Positions 54,400 to 64,000 are shown, counted from the stretch's first letter. The stretch: DNA of 64,000 nt from an uncultured Umboniibacter sp. (GCF_947497555.1 NZ_CANMGY010000006.1:124001-188000); one strand, 5' to 3'. Notes: generated from the sequence alone by a model not told the origin. Program-made: numbers and translations.

Positions 54400-54736
54400 T
54401 TAGCGGGAAGTTTAAGCAGCTTTTGGTCCAGCGTTTAAGCGTGACTCTTGCGCTGGATTACTCGGATTACGCTACCAGGCGTGAGTGCTGTGACGAGGCC
54501 TGAGACTAATGGTGCTAGAAACTATAAATCCTTGAAAACCCAGTGCCAAAAACAATCACTTGCTATGGAAAGTACTTATGCCCAGAAACCTTTCAGCAAC
54601 GTGGCGGTCTTATCAATAACGGGTAAAATGTGATACAGTTCACACCATGAGATGAATCGCAGTTCAAGATATTCAAACTCCGCATTTTAATACTCGTGTA
54701 AATAGCCTAACCACTCACTTATATTGGAAAACTAGT
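54400..54736. other. Intergenic region between the NhaC-type gene and the CpdB-like gene
   Basis: 337 bases. It contains a weak hairpin CCAGCG (54428) / CGCTGG (54451) after the antiporter stop and an AT-rich stretch before the next gene. An open frame of 61 codons at 54448 has no ribosome site and no recognisable composition; I see no gene here. Confidence 0.5.
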
Positions 54737-56890
54737 TTGTCTCGCATTGCCCTAATCAGCCTGCTTTTATTATCGTTCGAAGCCTTTGCCACCCCGGTAC
54801 AGCTGAGAATTATCACCACTGGCGATGTAAACGGTCGAATCTTGTCGTACGATTATATTGCTGATCAAGCTACGGATGAATTTGGCTTAGACCGCGCTGC
54901 GACCCTTATCCGAATGGCGAGGAGTGGATCAGACAATAATGTTACCGTTGATACCGGAGACCTACTCAAGGGGAGTCCGTTGGCGGCGTGGGCCGCTCAA
55001 CAAACCTTCGATCAATCGAGTGGCGGCCACCCCGCTTACCGAGCACTAAGTCATCTTGAATTCAACGCTGCCACGTTAGGCGAAGCCGATTTCTATTACG
55101 GCCTGGATAACGTTATGCAGGCAGTCGCGCTGAGCAACCTTCCCATAGTTAGCGCCAACCTCTATCGACGCGGCGTCAACGGGCAACGTGGTCCGCATCT
55201 TGTTAATCCCTGGTATATTGAAACCATGGCAGTGCGTGACATTATGGGCCGCACCCATACCATTAACATTGGCTACATAGGCTTTACCGACCCAGCACAA
55301 CTTCGAAAAAATAGTTCGCTACGACGCCGCATAGAAGCACGATCAATCGTCGCCTCGGCCCGTGAAGAATTACCCAAGTTGAAGGCGGCTGGAGCAGATA
55401 TCGTGATAGTGATGGCTCATACTTCACTGGCTGCAAGAGATTCCAATCTGCCTAACCACCGCAATACTATTGAATCTTTGGCGAGGGAGCCTCTAGTTGA
55501 TGCCATCATATTCAATCAACCCAATGGCAATTTTCCAGATCCGGATCTGCAAACACCCTATCGCGTAGATTCTACTTATGGAAAAATCTTCGGAACTCCA
55601 GCAGTCTCTACACAAAGTGCAGCGAAGCAGGTGGGAGTGATAGATCTATGGCTACGGAAAGACCAAGAAAGTTGGACCGTAGGACGCTCTACAGTAGAAT
55701 TGCGTTACGTTCAAAGAACGGGGCGCAACGTTGTTGAGTACAAAGGCCTCAGCGTTCGTCTCGACGACGCCCATCAACAGACTCGCCACTTTGCTAATCG
55801 TCCTGTTGGCCGCACCAATCAACCTTTAAGTAGTTTATTGGCGCAACTGAAAACGGATACAGCCACCCAACTCCTGCATCAAGTTCAAGTTAATTATGCC
55901 ACTGAACAACTCGGCATCACCAACTCAACACCTCTGTTATCTATCGCCTCCCCGCCACTGATCGGCGATAGCGGCAATAACCCCGAAGCTTACACCTGGA
56001 TCCCGACTGGTGTCGTCACCTACCGCCAAGCTGCAAGTATCTTTCCACATAGCGGAAGACTTAATATCGTTCGAGTTCCACCGGCCTTAGTGACAGAACT
56101 ACTCGAGTGTTCTGCGGGGCAATACCAGCAACTCAGCAGAGCGCGTGACGATGCACAGCCACTGCTTAGCTCTGAGTTCGCAGCGGAAAACTTCGTCGAC
56201 ATTAGCGGCTTGGAGTACGAGATAGATCTATCGAAGCCACAACGTTACAGCAGTGACTGCAGTACCTTCTCTAACTTTGAGCACCGAGTTCAAGTGTCGA
56301 CTACTGACGAAGCGTTATTTTCCTTAGCAGGTGTACTCGTGGTTTTAGAGGATAGCCAGCTCGCACGAATTGAGCGTACCTTCCCTAACGTTGAAATCGA
56401 ACGGATTCATCGCTCCGCAAACTCTCTGCAGGAACAGTTAATCAAAACCTTTGAAACAGCGGGTTCTTCGGGAGTCTCCGTGACTGCTAATCCACATTGG
56501 CGGTTCGCAGCGGTGCCGTCGTTCTTTCAACTTAACGCCGGCTTTGCAACCCATGCTGACCCTCGCTTCCAACATTACGTCAGCACGAACGCGAACTTAA
56601 CTGCTCGCTATCTTGATGTCAGTCCAACTGGCTTTGGCGTCTACCGATTACAATTCCCTTCGATAGCGCCCGAACTCCCTGAAACCTATGTTCCCTCACC
56701 TGCACTTGAGATCGAAACACCCACAATAAGCTCTACGGTTCAGACCAACGTCGATGAGCTGCCAGTAAGGCATATCGATGAGCCTGTATCACTGATGATT
56801 GATGGGGTAACCGTTAAGGCAATACCGTCGGATCTTGCTCCGGAAGAAGACTTGGAAGTAGGACAACCCGAATCGCCTGAAGGTACATAA
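54737..56890 (+). CDS. CpdB/5'-nucleotidase-like secreted protein with lost metal ligands (pseudo-enzyme)
   Basis: 717 residues, signal peptide about 1-19. The fold follows E. coli CpdB (2',3'-cyclic nucleotide phosphodiesterase/3'-nucleotidase): N-terminal metallophosphatase (20-330) and C-terminal nucleotide-binding domain (340-640). But of the usual ligands only D30, D75 and H228 (VMAHTS) stay: the DxH histidine is N32, the GNHEF motif is GEADF (115-119) and the GHAHA motif is NQPNG (260-264). Catalysis on phosphate seems impossible by the known mechanism. The reading frame is intact with no stop, so a non-catalytic binding role under selection is likely. TTG start, weak GGAAA ribosome site. 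Confidence 0.8.
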   Translation: MSRIALISLLLLSFEAFATPVQLRIITTGDVNGRILSYDYIADQATDEFGLDRAATLIRMARSGSDNNVTVDTGDLLKGSPLAAWAAQQTFDQSSGGHPAYRALSHLEFNAATLGEADFYYGLDNVMQAVALSNLPIVSANLYRRGVNGQRGPHLVNPWYIETMAVRDIMGRTHTINIGYIGFTDPAQLRKNSSLRRRIEARSIVASAREELPKLKAAGADIVIVMAHTSLAARDSNLPNHRNTIESLAREPLVDAIIFNQPNGNFPDPDLQTPYRVDSTYGKIFGTPAVSTQSAAKQVGVIDLWLRKDQESWTVGRSTVELRYVQRTGRNVVEYKGLSVRLDDAHQQTRHFANRPVGRTNQPLSSLLAQLKTDTATQLLHQVQVNYATEQLGITNSTPLLSIASPPLIGDSGNNPEAYTWIPTGVVTYRQAASIFPHSGRLNIVRVPPALVTELLECSAGQYQQLSRARDDAQPLLSSEFAAENFVDISGLEYEIDLSKPQRYSSDCSTFSNFEHRVQVSTTDEALFSLAGVLVVLEDSQLARIERTFPNVEIERIHRSANSLQEQLIKTFETAGSSGVSVTANPHWRFAAVPSFFQLNAGFATHADPRFQHYVSTNANLTARYLDVSPTGFGVYRLQFPSIAPELPETYVPSPALEIETPTISSTVQTNVDELPVRHIDEPVSLMIDGVTVKAIPSDLAPEEDLEVGQPESPEGT

Positions 56891-56949
56891 CTAACGCGGG
56901 ACAGAGGGTTGTGGCATCGCCCAATTGGCGATGCAGCAGGAATTCATAC

Positions 56950-58407
56950 TCAATGCTTAGTGGGGCGATAGACTGCTACATTTTCATAGCCGTCGGCTAA
57001 CAGCTGCTGGGCATGGAGCCCACTCATGACACCACGGTCACAGTAAAGCAAGTAACGCTGGTTACTATCAAGTTCCATGAACTTAGCCGAAAGCTCATAG
57101 AAGGGTATCTCTAGGTGTCCTTCTCCGAGGTCAACTGGACGCAGATCCACTTCATCCGGATGACGAATATCAATAATAACTTCATTTATTTCTACGTGAT
57201 CAACCTCAGCCGCTTCCTCGTAGCCCTCCAGTACATCATGGACCACGGATTCAATGCCCACGTTCCGCGCAGACGCTACGGCGTCCTTCAGTACGTCAAA
57301 ATTGAATCGATCTTCCTCAATTTCAACCTTGTGCATTCTGGCTCTAGTGGTTGGATTAACTGAAATCACCCCACAGTACTCGGGAATTGACTTAGAGAAC
57401 TCCTCGGTACCTATGTGCGCCGAGGTGCGAATGATTTCAGTTTTATCCATAGTCGCCAACGGACGAAGTACTAACATATTGGTAACTTGATCAATGACGG
57501 AAAGATTGCGTAGGGTTTGAGAACTTACCTGAGCAACCGATTCGCCAGTGACGAGCGCCTCAATCTCGAGTTGTTCCGCCACTTCCGCCGCTGCCCGCAG
57601 CATCATTCGCTTTAGAATCATGCCCATGTAGCGGTTATTGACATTGGCCAGGAGCTCATCCACAACGCCCTCAAATGGGATGCTTACGAAACGGACTCGA
57701 TAGGAAGAACCGAAGCGTTCCCAGAGGTAGTAGGCAACCTCTTTCACTGCGATTTCATGAGCTCTGCCGCCCAAATTGAAGAAGCAAAAGTGAGTCGGCA
57801 TACCACGTTTCATGGTTAGGTAGGTAGAAACGGTAGAGTCAAATCCACCAGATATTAAGCTGAGAACAGGGTCCAAACCGCCAATTGGGTAGCCACCAAG
57901 CCCCTGAATAACCTGTTCCACCACAAATAAACGCCGCTTACGAATTTCTACTCGAACCGTTTCATTCGGCCTGTGGAGATCCACCCCAGCAGTGTCTAGC
58001 TTAGCCAGCAGCCCGCCACCGATCTTCTGTTCCGCTTCATGGGAATTGAAATCATGGGTGCCCACGCGTTTTACTCGGACCACAAAGGTTTTATCGCGCA
58101 GCCGCTCTCTGTTGACCTCAGCGACCTTCTCAATGGTATCGTCCAGGTCAACGAATTCGTATTCCTTAACGACAATGAAATTGGCGATGCCGGCGATGTG
58201 CGCGAGAACATCGATCATCTCGCGCCCCTTGACCTCATCGACTTCAGTAAAGATATCTAATTTATCCCAGGTGCTCTTAACCACCACACTGCGATCAATC
58301 AATTTAAGCGATCGCGTAATATTAGTGCGAAGCTTTGCGATAAGCTGCTTTCGAACGGGCTTACTCTTGATGGTGATTTCCGGGAATAGCTTGACGACGA
58401 ATTGCAT
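56950..58407 (-). CDS. thiI: tRNA 4-thiouridine sulfurtransferase ThiI
   Basis: 485 residues: ferredoxin-like and THUMP domains (about 1-165), PP-loop ATPase with LISGGFDSTVSTYL, C-terminal rhodanese domain with the persulfide cysteine C456 in YLLYCDRGVMSG and its disulfide partner in IPEYCGVIS. Makes s4U8 in tRNA and, in forms with the rhodanese domain, supplies sulfur for the thiazole of thiamine. Divergent from glnA; the two share a 349-base regulatory region. Confidence 0.95.
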   Translation of the reverse strand: MQFVVKLFPEITIKSKPVRKQLIAKLRTNITRSLKLIDRSVVVKSTWDKLDIFTEVDEVKGREMIDVLAHIAGIANFIVVKEYEFVDLDDTIEKVAEVNRERLRDKTFVVRVKRVGTHDFNSHEAEQKIGGGLLAKLDTAGVDLHRPNETVRVEIRKRRLFVVEQVIQGLGGYPIGGLDPVLSLISGGFDSTVSTYLTMKRGMPTHFCFFNLGGRAHEIAVKEVAYYLWERFGSSYRVRFVSIPFEGVVDELLANVNNRYMGMILKRMMLRAAAEVAEQLEIEALVTGESVAQVSSQTLRNLSVIDQVTNMLVLRPLATMDKTEIIRTSAHIGTEEFSKSIPEYCGVISVNPTTRARMHKVEIEEDRFNFDVLKDAVASARNVGIESVVHDVLEGYEEAAEVDHVEINEVIIDIRHPDEVDLRPVDLGEGHLEIPFYELSAKFMELDSNQRYLLYCDRGVMSGLHAQQLLADGYENVAVYRPTKH

Positions 58408-58521
58408 AATAAACCTGAGCTGAGTAAATATGCCCTAATTATAAGACCAACTCCCGCAAAGCACACGCGCAAGCGATACAAATATCACTTTGAATCCATG
58501 TTGCCGCCAAATACCTATCAA

Positions 58522-58538
58522 CGCACCAAATTGGTGCT
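58522..58538. promoter_or_regulatory. NtrC box 1 of glnA
   Basis: CGCACCAAATTGGTGCT, arms GCACCA / TGGTGC with a 3-base centre, matching the NtrC consensus. Centre about 142 bases before the predicted sigma-54 start site. Confidence 0.85.
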
Positions 58539-58565
58539 TGCGATACTAACCAAGCACACTTATTG

Positions 58566-58582
58566 CGCACCAACTTGGTGCG
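58566..58582. promoter_or_regulatory. NtrC box 2 of glnA
   Basis: CGCACCAACTTGGTGCG, a near-perfect NtrC palindrome, centred 44 bases (about four helical turns) from box 1 and about 98 bases before the start site. The pair would form the glnA enhancer. Confidence 0.85.
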
Positions 58583-58644
58583 TTATGAGGGTGGTCTATT
58601 TTGGCGATTGAGCTCAGCGCTGTAAGATAGCGCACTAATCATAA

Positions 58645-58662
58645 CTGGCACACTAATTGCTT
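58645..58662 (+). promoter_or_regulatory. Sigma-54 promoter of glnA
   Basis: CTGGCACACTAATTGCTT matches the -24/-12 consensus (TGGCAC-N5-TTGC), with GG and GC exactly 10 bases apart, about 95 bases before the glnA start codon. Confidence 0.88.
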
Positions 58663-58756
58663 TAATGCGAAGCAACAATATGAAAATAAACCGAAAAGAA
58701 GGTGTATTAAGTTTATCCATTCACCTTAGCTCGCCTTTATCCATTTGGAGGAATTT

Positions 58757-60163
58757 ATGGCAGATAACACTTTAGGTCTCATTAAAGAGCATGACGTAAC
58801 TTGGATCGATCTTCGCTTTACGGATACGCACGGTAAAGAACAGCACGTATCAATCCCAGTAACTGAACTGGACGAAGACTTCTTCTCAGAAGGTAAAATG
58901 TTCGACGGCTCTTCAATTGCAGGCTGGAAAGGCATTAACGAATCAGACATGATCCTAATGCCTGACGATAGTTCTGCTGTAATGGACCCATTCACTGATG
59001 AGCCTACGCTGATCATCCGTTGTGACATCGTTGAGCCTAACACCGGACAGGGTTACGAGCGCGATCCACGTTCTGTTGCAAAGCGCGCTGAAGCTTACCT
59101 CGAGAGCACCGGCCTTGGCGACACAGCATACTTCGGCCCAGAGCCAGAGTTCTTCGTATTTGACGGCATCCGCTGGAACGACAGCATGAGCGGTTGTTTC
59201 TACGAGATTGAATCAGAAGAAGCGGCCTGGAACAGCGGCAAGAACTACGAAGGTGGCAACATGGGTCACCGTCCTGGCGTGAAAGGCGGTTACTTTCCAG
59301 TAGCTCCGGTTGATTCACTACACGACATCCGTGCAGCAATGTGTTCAGCAATGACCGCTATGGGCCTAGAAGTTGAAGTACACCACCACGAAGTTGGCAC
59401 GGCTGGTCAGTGTGAAATCGGTATTCGCTTTAACACACTAGTCCGTAAGGCTGACGAAGTTCAGATGCTTAAGTACTGTGTTCACAACGTTGCTCATGCT
59501 TACGGTAAGACTGCTACTTTCATGCCTAAGCCAGTTGTCGGTGACAACGGTTCTGGTATGCACCTACACCAGTCATTCTCTAAAGACGGTGTTAACCAGT
59601 TCGCTGGTGACGAGTACGCTGGTCTTTCTGAGACTGCGCTTTACTACATTGGCGGTATCATTAAGCACGCTAAAGCGCTTAACGCTTTCGCTAACGCCTC
59701 AACGAACTCATACAAGCGTCTTGTACCGGGCTTCGAAGCACCTGTTATGCTTGCTTACTCAGCGCGTAACCGCTCTGCATCAATTCGTATCCCATTCGTA
59801 CCTAGCCCTAAGGGCAAGCGCGTAGAAGTTCGTTTCGGTGACCCGACAGCTAACCCATATCTAATGTTCTCTGCCATGTTAATGGCAGGCCTTGACGGCA
59901 TTAAGAACAAGATCCACCCTGGCGAAGCGGCTGACAAAGATCTTTACGACCTACCACCAGAAGAAGCGGCTGCTTACCCAACGGTTGCTGGCAGCTTCGA
60001 CGAAGCGCTCGCTGCGCTTGACGCTGATCGTGAATTCTTGACCGCCGGTGGAGTATTCACCAACGACATGATCGATGCATTTATCGAGCTTAAGAATGAA
60101 GAAGTTACTCGCCTAGCGATGACTCCTCACCCTGTTGAGTTCGACATGTACTACTCAGTTTAA
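58757..60163 (+). CDS. glnA: Glutamine synthetase, type I
   Basis: 468 residues from ATG 58757, with GGAGG just upstream (58747); a start four codons earlier would bury that ribosome site. ATP-dependent ammonium assimilation. [29 protein letters not shown], the ammonium/metal block [35 protein letters not shown], and the adenylylation tyrosine in [13 protein letters not shown] are present, so the enzyme should be controlled by GlnE. Transcription from the sigma-54 promoter under NtrC is expected. Confidence 0.97.
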   Translation: MADNTLGLIKEHDVTWIDLRFTDTHGKEQHVSIPVTELDEDFFSEGKMFDGSSIAGWKGINESDMILMPDDSSAVMDPFTDEPTLIIRCDIVEPNTGQGYERDPRSVAKRAEAYLESTGLGDTAYFGPEPEFFVFDGIRWNDSMSGCFYEIESEEAAWNSGKNYEGGNMGHRPGVKGGYFPVAPVDSLHDIRAAMCSAMTAMGLEVEVHHHEVGTAGQCEIGIRFNTLVRKADEVQMLKYCVHNVAHAYGKTATFMPKPVVGDNGSGMHLHQSFSKDGVNQFAGDEYAGLSETALYYIGGIIKHAKALNAFANASTNSYKRLVPGFEAPVMLAYSARNRSASIRIPFVPSPKGKRVEVRFGDPTANPYLMFSAMLMAGLDGIKNKIHPGEAADKDLYDLPPEEAAAYPTVAGSFDEALAALDADREFLTAGGVFTNDMIDAFIELKNEEVTRLAMTPHPVEFDMYYSV

Positions 60164-60180
60164 TTCTACTGAGATCAAGA

Positions 60181-60210
60181 AAAACGAGGCCAAATGGCCT
60201 CGTTTTTTTT
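60181..60210 (+). terminator. Intrinsic terminator of glnA
   Basis: AACGAGGCCA / TGGCCTCGTT, a 10-bp stem with an AA loop and a T8 run, 20 bases after the glnA stop. Confidence 0.92.
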
Positions 60211-60319
60211 CGCCTGTGATAAAGCGCTCACCCAAAGTGAGTAGCAAATACTCGACATATGATGATTCTGGGCTCAAACTATACCAATAGTCCTACCACC
60301 ACCTAAGGAAGATGAGCTC

Positions 60320-60877
60320 ATGATTCGCGCATGGTACCTGCTACTTATTGTCACTTTCTGCACTGTATCTGTCGCCACAGCGTCTGCAGACGTTTACAAG
60401 TACCGAGATGCCAATGGCAACGTTGTGTACTCCGATACTCCCGTGGAAGGCGCTGAACGAGTAGATGTTGTGGTTCACAATCCAGCTACACCTGGCGAAT
60501 CAACCACTGCCATTGACAGCCCAACTAACGATCCACATGGTAGCCCCAGCGATGAACCTGTTGCCTACAATTTAGCAATTACGAGTCCCGCGCATGACTC
60601 CACCGTCCCAATGGGCCAGGAAACACTCTCGGTTAATTTAGCCTTAACGCCAAGCGCACCAGTTGATACTACGTACCGACTTCTCGCTAACGGCACGCCG
60701 ATCGCCCAGGGAAATCAAACTAATTTTGTGCTTGAACAACTCTATCGTGGCGAATTAGTGCTAACCGCCGAAGCCATTGATACCGAAGGCAATGTTCTCG
60801 CCACCGCGATTGCGGTAACGGTTCACGTAAAGCGAGCCAGCCGTCGTATCACCACGCTTCCAACTAACGGCATGTAG
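60320..60877 (+). CDS. DUF4124-domain secreted protein
   Basis: 185 residues with a signal peptide (about 1-23, VSVATASA-DV). The DUF4124 domain follows at once (DVYKYRDANGNVVYSDTPVE), then a low-complexity linker and a C-terminal immunoglobulin-like beta domain (about 80-170, LAITSPAHDSTVPMG). DUF4124 proteins with this make-up are common between glnA and ntrB in Pseudomonas relatives; function unknown. Confidence 0.82.
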   Translation: MIRAWYLLLIVTFCTVSVATASADVYKYRDANGNVVYSDTPVEGAERVDVVVHNPATPGESTTAIDSPTNDPHGSPSDEPVAYNLAITSPAHDSTVPMGQETLSVNLALTPSAPVDTTYRLLANGTPIAQGNQTNFVLEQLYRGELVLTAEAIDTEGNVLATAIAVTVHVKRASRRITTLPTNGM

Positions 60878-60980
60878 ACCTTGCTGTTTCTTCAGAGGTA
60901 TTCGTTTAGTAACCTCAACCTTCCCCCAAGGAAACCTCTTCGCGGCTAAGTCCTCTAATTTGATTACTCTAGATGCTTTA

Positions 60981-60997
60981 CGCACCAAATTGGTGCA
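60981..60997. promoter_or_regulatory. NtrC box upstream of glnL
   Basis: CGCACCAAATTGGTGCA, a full NtrC palindrome 101 bases before the glnL start; TTGACT follows six bases later and could be a -35. In E. coli a NtrC site at the glnL promoter represses it; the same autorepression is inferred. The region 60878-61097 holds no ORF. Confidence 0.8.
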
Positions 60998-61097
60998 TAA
61001 TGTTGACTTAGTACCTTCTGCAGCCGCCTAAACACCGCCGTTAAAATGTGCACGGTTCTTGCTTGAGTACAGTTATCTTTTCTTAGAGGCCGACGTT

Positions 61098-62180
61098 GTG
61101 ATTCAGCAGCAGTCTAATTTTTACAGACATTTAGTTGAGAATCTGAATGTTGCCGTCATTATTTTAGATGACGAACTCAACATAAAGTTTCTTAACCCAG
61201 CTGCCGAAATGCTGATTGGATTGGCGAACACTCGCATTGATAATATAGCCCTCCCGCTAGTAATCGAAAGCTCCATTCCTTTAGAAAGGCAGCTCGGCAC
61301 CTCAGTTAATAGTCTTCAGGTCATTTCTCAACGGGCCGCTGAATGGTCGCTTCTTATGACTGGCGATTCATGTGTCGTGGACTACACCATTACACCGCTA
61401 AGTAACGGCTCGAGTACCGAGCTGCTTATAGAAGTCGAAAAGATTGATCGTTGGCTGAAGATCTCCAAAGAAGAGGCCATGCAGGCAGCCCATGCTACGA
61501 GCCGCTCCATCATTCGAGGTATGGCCCATGAAATTAAAAACCCCTTGGGTGGAATCATCGGTGCCGCGCAACTCCTTGAACGACGCTACGATGACACTGA
61601 TCTGCATGAGTACTCCAATATTATTATTGAGGAAGCAAATCGACTAAGGAATCTTGTTGATAGGATGCTCGGTCCCCGCCGTCCGCCGGAGTTTGAATTG
61701 CTTAACTTACATGAGTTATTAGAGCGCACTCTCGGAATAATTAGCTCCGAGCACGAGGATAAGCTTCAGATTACTCGCGATTATGATCCAAGTATCCCAG
61801 ACATCTCCGTTGATAAGGAGCAATTAATTCAAGCGCTGCTCAATTTATTGGGAAATGCTGCAGAGGCAATGATTAGTGCTAAGACCCCCGAAGCCGAAAT
61901 TAAACTTAAGACTCGAGTTATTAAACGTCACCGCATAGATTCAAAGCATGCGCAAATGATGGTCTGCATCGATATCTCTGACTGCGGCCCTGGCGTGCCG
62001 GAGGCACTGAAGGAAACGCTCTTCTTCCCAATGGTAAGTGGCTCGGCTCAGGGCAGCGGACTTGGTTTGTCCATTACCCAATCAATTATTCACCAGCATA
62101 ACGGAACGATCGAATACCGTAGCGTTCCTGGCGACACCCACTTTCTAATTTACCTACCGCTTGAGGATGATCATGTCTAA
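61098..62180 (+). CDS. glnL: Nitrogen regulation sensor kinase NtrB
   Basis: 360 residues from GTG 61098, chosen for AGAGG eight bases upstream; a TTG at 61059 would add 13 residues. Cytoplasmic, no membrane helices. PAS domain (about 10-115), phosphorylated histidine H144 in GMAHEIKNPLGGIIGAAQLL, N box LLNLLGNAAEAM, and G boxes CGPGVP and GSGLGLSIT. Phosphorylates NtrC when nitrogen is short, under PII control. Overlaps glnG by eight bases. Confidence 0.95.
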   Translation: MIQQQSNFYRHLVENLNVAVIILDDELNIKFLNPAAEMLIGLANTRIDNIALPLVIESSIPLERQLGTSVNSLQVISQRAAEWSLLMTGDSCVVDYTITPLSNGSSTELLIEVEKIDRWLKISKEEAMQAAHATSRSIIRGMAHEIKNPLGGIIGAAQLLERRYDDTDLHEYSNIIIEEANRLRNLVDRMLGPRRPPEFELLNLHELLERTLGIISSEHEDKLQITRDYDPSIPDISVDKEQLIQALLNLLGNAAEAMISAKTPEAEIKLKTRVIKRHRIDSKHAQMMVCIDISDCGPGVPEALKETLFFPMVSGSAQGSGLGLSITQSIIHQHNGTIEYRSVPGDTHFLIYLPLEDDHV

Positions 62181-63576
62181 AGAAACCGTTTGGATCGTTG
62201 ATGACGACAAATCAATTCGCTGGGTACTTGAGAAATCACTTAGTGCAGCCGACATTAGCACCAAGAGCTTCGCTAGTGCCGACGATGCGCTCAACGCTCT
62301 AGATAGCTCGCTTCCGGCCGTGATTATTTCCGATATCCGTATGCCTGGCACCGATGGCTTAGGACTCTTGGGGCTCGTTAACGAGCATCATCCAAATATT
62401 CCAGTAATCATTATGACCGCCCACTCGGACCTTGATTCGGCTGTCTCGTCCTACGAGGGCGGTGCCTTTGATTACTTACCTAAACCCTTCGACCTAGATG
62501 AATCCGTAGCGATGGTCAAACGCGCCCTCTCGGTGGCGAAGGAACATCAACAGACGAGCTCTACAAACGAATCCGCAGCAGCCAAGGAAATCATCGGTGA
62601 AGCACCGGCAATGCAGGAGGTATTTCGCGCTATCGGTCGACTGGCGAAATCGAATATTACTGTGCTCATCAACGGCGAATCGGGCACTGGCAAAGAATTA
62701 GTGGCGAAAGCCTTACATCGACATTCACCTCGTCGCGAGGCGCCATTCATTGCACTTAATATGGCCGCTATTCCACACGATCTGATTGAATCAGAGCTTT
62801 TCGGCCATGAAAAAGGTGCGTTCACGGGAGCTCAGAGCCAGCGTAAGGGTCGCTTTGAACAGGCTAATGGCGGCACCCTATTTCTCGACGAAATTGGCGA
62901 TATGCCGGCCGATACACAAACTCGCTTGCTAAGGGTTTTAGCCGATGGCGAGTTTTACCGCGTGGGGGGCCACCAGCCTGTCAACGTAGATGTCCGCATT
63001 ATTGCCGCCACTCATCAGGACTTAGAAAAATTGGTGATTGAAAATCAATTTCGCGAGGATTTATTCCATCGCCTCAATGTTATCCGCGTCCACATCCCTA
63101 AGCTGTCAGATCGAGCGAGTGATATCCCTGCACTTGCCGATCACTTTCTCCAACAGGCGTCGCAGGAACTGCAGACGGAGTGCAAAGCTTTACTCCCTGA
63201 AACCGCTGCATTTCTGGAGCAACTTCCGTGGAGTGGAAATGTAAGACAGCTTGAGAATACCTGTCGATGGATTACGGTGATGGCACCTGGAAGAGAGGTA
63301 CACTTAAATGACCTTCCTCCTGAGCTCACTGGTCAAGACACCTTACCTAAGGTGGTAACGGGTGGTCAGCAGTGGCAAGACTTACTGACTGCTGCAATTC
63401 GGAAAGATCTAGGAGAAGGAAAACGTCAGCTATCCAAAGTCTATGTCAGCGCGGTAGAGAAAGCGTTAATTGACCAAGCACTTGTGGCTACCGATGGGAG
63501 AAAAGTTGAAGCTGCTGAGCTTATTGGGTGGGGACGTAATACCCTGACACGTAAACTCGCCGAGCTGCGTTCATAA
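62173..63576 (+). CDS. glnG: Nitrogen regulator NtrC, sigma-54 activator
   Basis: 467 residues from ATG 62173 (GAGG upstream). Receiver with phosphorylated D54 in [15 protein letters not shown]+ domain with [14 protein letters not shown], the sigma-54 contact loop EKGAFTGAQ and [12 protein letters not shown], and a C-terminal Fis-type HTH (about 425-465, [18 protein letters not shown]). It is expected to act at the boxes at 58522, 58566, 60981 and possibly 26969. Confidence 0.96.
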   Translation: MSKETVWIVDDDKSIRWVLEKSLSAADISTKSFASADDALNALDSSLPAVIISDIRMPGTDGLGLLGLVNEHHPNIPVIIMTAHSDLDSAVSSYEGGAFDYLPKPFDLDESVAMVKRALSVAKEHQQTSSTNESAAAKEIIGEAPAMQEVFRAIGRLAKSNITVLINGESGTGKELVAKALHRHSPRREAPFIALNMAAIPHDLIESELFGHEKGAFTGAQSQRKGRFEQANGGTLFLDEIGDMPADTQTRLLRVLADGEFYRVGGHQPVNVDVRIIAATHQDLEKLVIENQFREDLFHRLNVIRVHIPKLSDRASDIPALADHFLQQASQELQTECKALLPETAAFLEQLPWSGNVRQLENTCRWITVMAPGREVHLNDLPPELTGQDTLPKVVTGGQQWQDLLTAAIRKDLGEGKRQLSKVYVSAVEKALIDQALVATDGRKVEAAELIGWGRNTLTRKLAELRS

Positions 63577-63597
63577 CCCTTAGCAGCCTATATGGAT

Positions 63598-63627
63598 AAA
63601 AAAAGCCCAGCAATGCTGGGCTTTTTT
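63598..63627. terminator. Bidirectional terminator between glnG and secB
   Basis: AAGCCCAGC / GCTGGGCTT stem with loop AAT, flanked by A-run on the left and T6 on the right; serves the converging glnG and secB. Confidence 0.9.
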
Positions 63628-63642
63628 AGTTAGCAATAAGAG

Positions 63643-64000
63643 TTATTGCTCTGGAGCGGCTTGCGCTTCGGCCTGAGCCTGGGCTGCTCTCTGCGCCACT
63701 GCCTGCTGGAACAGACCATCAAAGTTAATTGGCGGCAACTGTACGGGCGGGAACGAACCGCGAACCGCCATACTATCAATAGCTTCACGGGCGTACGGGA
63801 ACAAAATGTTCGGGCATACCGCACCCAATGTCTGCGCCAGCTGAACACCTTCTAAGCCATCAATGAAGAAGATACCTGCCTGTTTGATTTCGATCAGGAA
63901 TACCGTCTCGTCGTCAAGCTCTGCAGTCACTGTCAAGGTCAACACAACTTCGTGATTCTTCTCATCAAGCTTAGTCGACGCGGTGTTGATGTCCTGCTTG
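63643..64000 (-). CDS. secB: Protein-export chaperone SecB, 3' part
   Basis: 118 C-terminal residues; the gene runs off the right end of the window (SecB is usually about 155-165 residues). [58 protein letters not shown] and [12 protein letters not shown] are the conserved blocks. Holds precursors unfolded and hands them to SecA. The Ala/Gln-rich tail ([10 protein letters not shown]) is a common SecB ending. Confidence 0.95.
   Translation of the reverse strand, partial: KQDINTASTKLDEKNHEVVLTLTVTAELDDETVFLIEIKQAGIFFIDGLEGVQLAQTLGAVCPNILFPYAREAIDSMAVRGSFPPVQLPPINFDGLFQQAVAQRAAQAQAEAQAAPEQ

Noticed and set aside
54448-54633. A 61-codon frame between the NhaC-type and CpdB-like genes
   Set aside because: No ribosome site, no domain, unlikely composition.

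Overview
The window is a chromosomal segment of a gammaproteobacterium. The evidence is a Vibrio-type TonB2/TtpC operon, a 6S RNA gene between zapA and ygfA, a NtrC/sigma-54 controlled glnA-ntrBC locus, and UbiH/UbiI, HslVU, PtsP and RppH proteins of gammaproteobacterial type. Many blocks have the gene order I remember from Pseudomonas (gcvH-hitBA-ubiI-ubiH-pepP-ygfB-zapA-ygfA; ilvA-rpiA; serA with D-2-hydroxyglutarate dehydrogenase; maeB-rpmE-priA-argS-SPOR-hslVU-DUF971; thiI-glnA-ntrBC-secB). A Pseudomonadales or Cellvibrionales-like marine bacterium is therefore plausible. The species cannot be named from the sequence alone. Almost all the DNA is coding, base composition looks even, and I see no insertion sequence, prophage, CRISPR array or rRNA.

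Layout, 1-16 kb: 3' part of argA; ilvD; a secreted TPR-like paralogue behind an 8-bp tandem repeat and a Fur box; a six-gene energy-transduction operon (DUF3450, TtpC-like, ExbB, ExbD, TonB, TPR; leftward); folA and thyA divergent; the rppH-ptsP-tauE-lgt operon (leftward). 16-29 kb: a HAD phosphatase, rlmI, an orphan gcvH, an iron ABC transporter (permease and binding protein) behind a Fur box, the ubiI-ubiH-pepP-ygfB operon, the zapB-like/zapA/6S RNA/ygfA cluster, an unlisted 47-aa membrane microprotein beside a NtrC-like site, ilvA and rpiA.

29-41 kb: an FHA membrane protein with a secreted trypsin-like protease and an FAH-family enzyme; D-2-hydroxyglutarate dehydrogenase divergent from serA across an 18-bp palindrome; then an accessory cassette (35.8-39.7 kb). 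The cassette encodes an HlyD adaptor, a peptidase-containing ABC exporter and three consecutive short peptides, each with a 15-residue double-glycine leader. This looks like an undescribed class II microcin or secreted-peptide locus, and it is the strongest candidate for a new system here. Only two of its peptides exceed 60 residues, so the first is easily missed.

41-64 kb: maeB, rpmE, priA, argS, a SPOR protein, hslVU behind a sigma-32 promoter, DUF971, an MFS exporter, an AruH/AruI-like arginine transamination pair divergent from an NhaC-type antiporter, a CpdB-like protein that has lost most of its metal ligands, thiI, glnA with two NtrC boxes and a sigma-54 promoter, a DUF4124 protein, glnL-glnG behind a third NtrC box, and the 3' part of secB. 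Iron supply (TonB operon, fbpAB, two Fur boxes) and nitrogen control (glnA, ntrBC, NtrC boxes, arginine catabolism) are the two regulatory themes that connect the genes.
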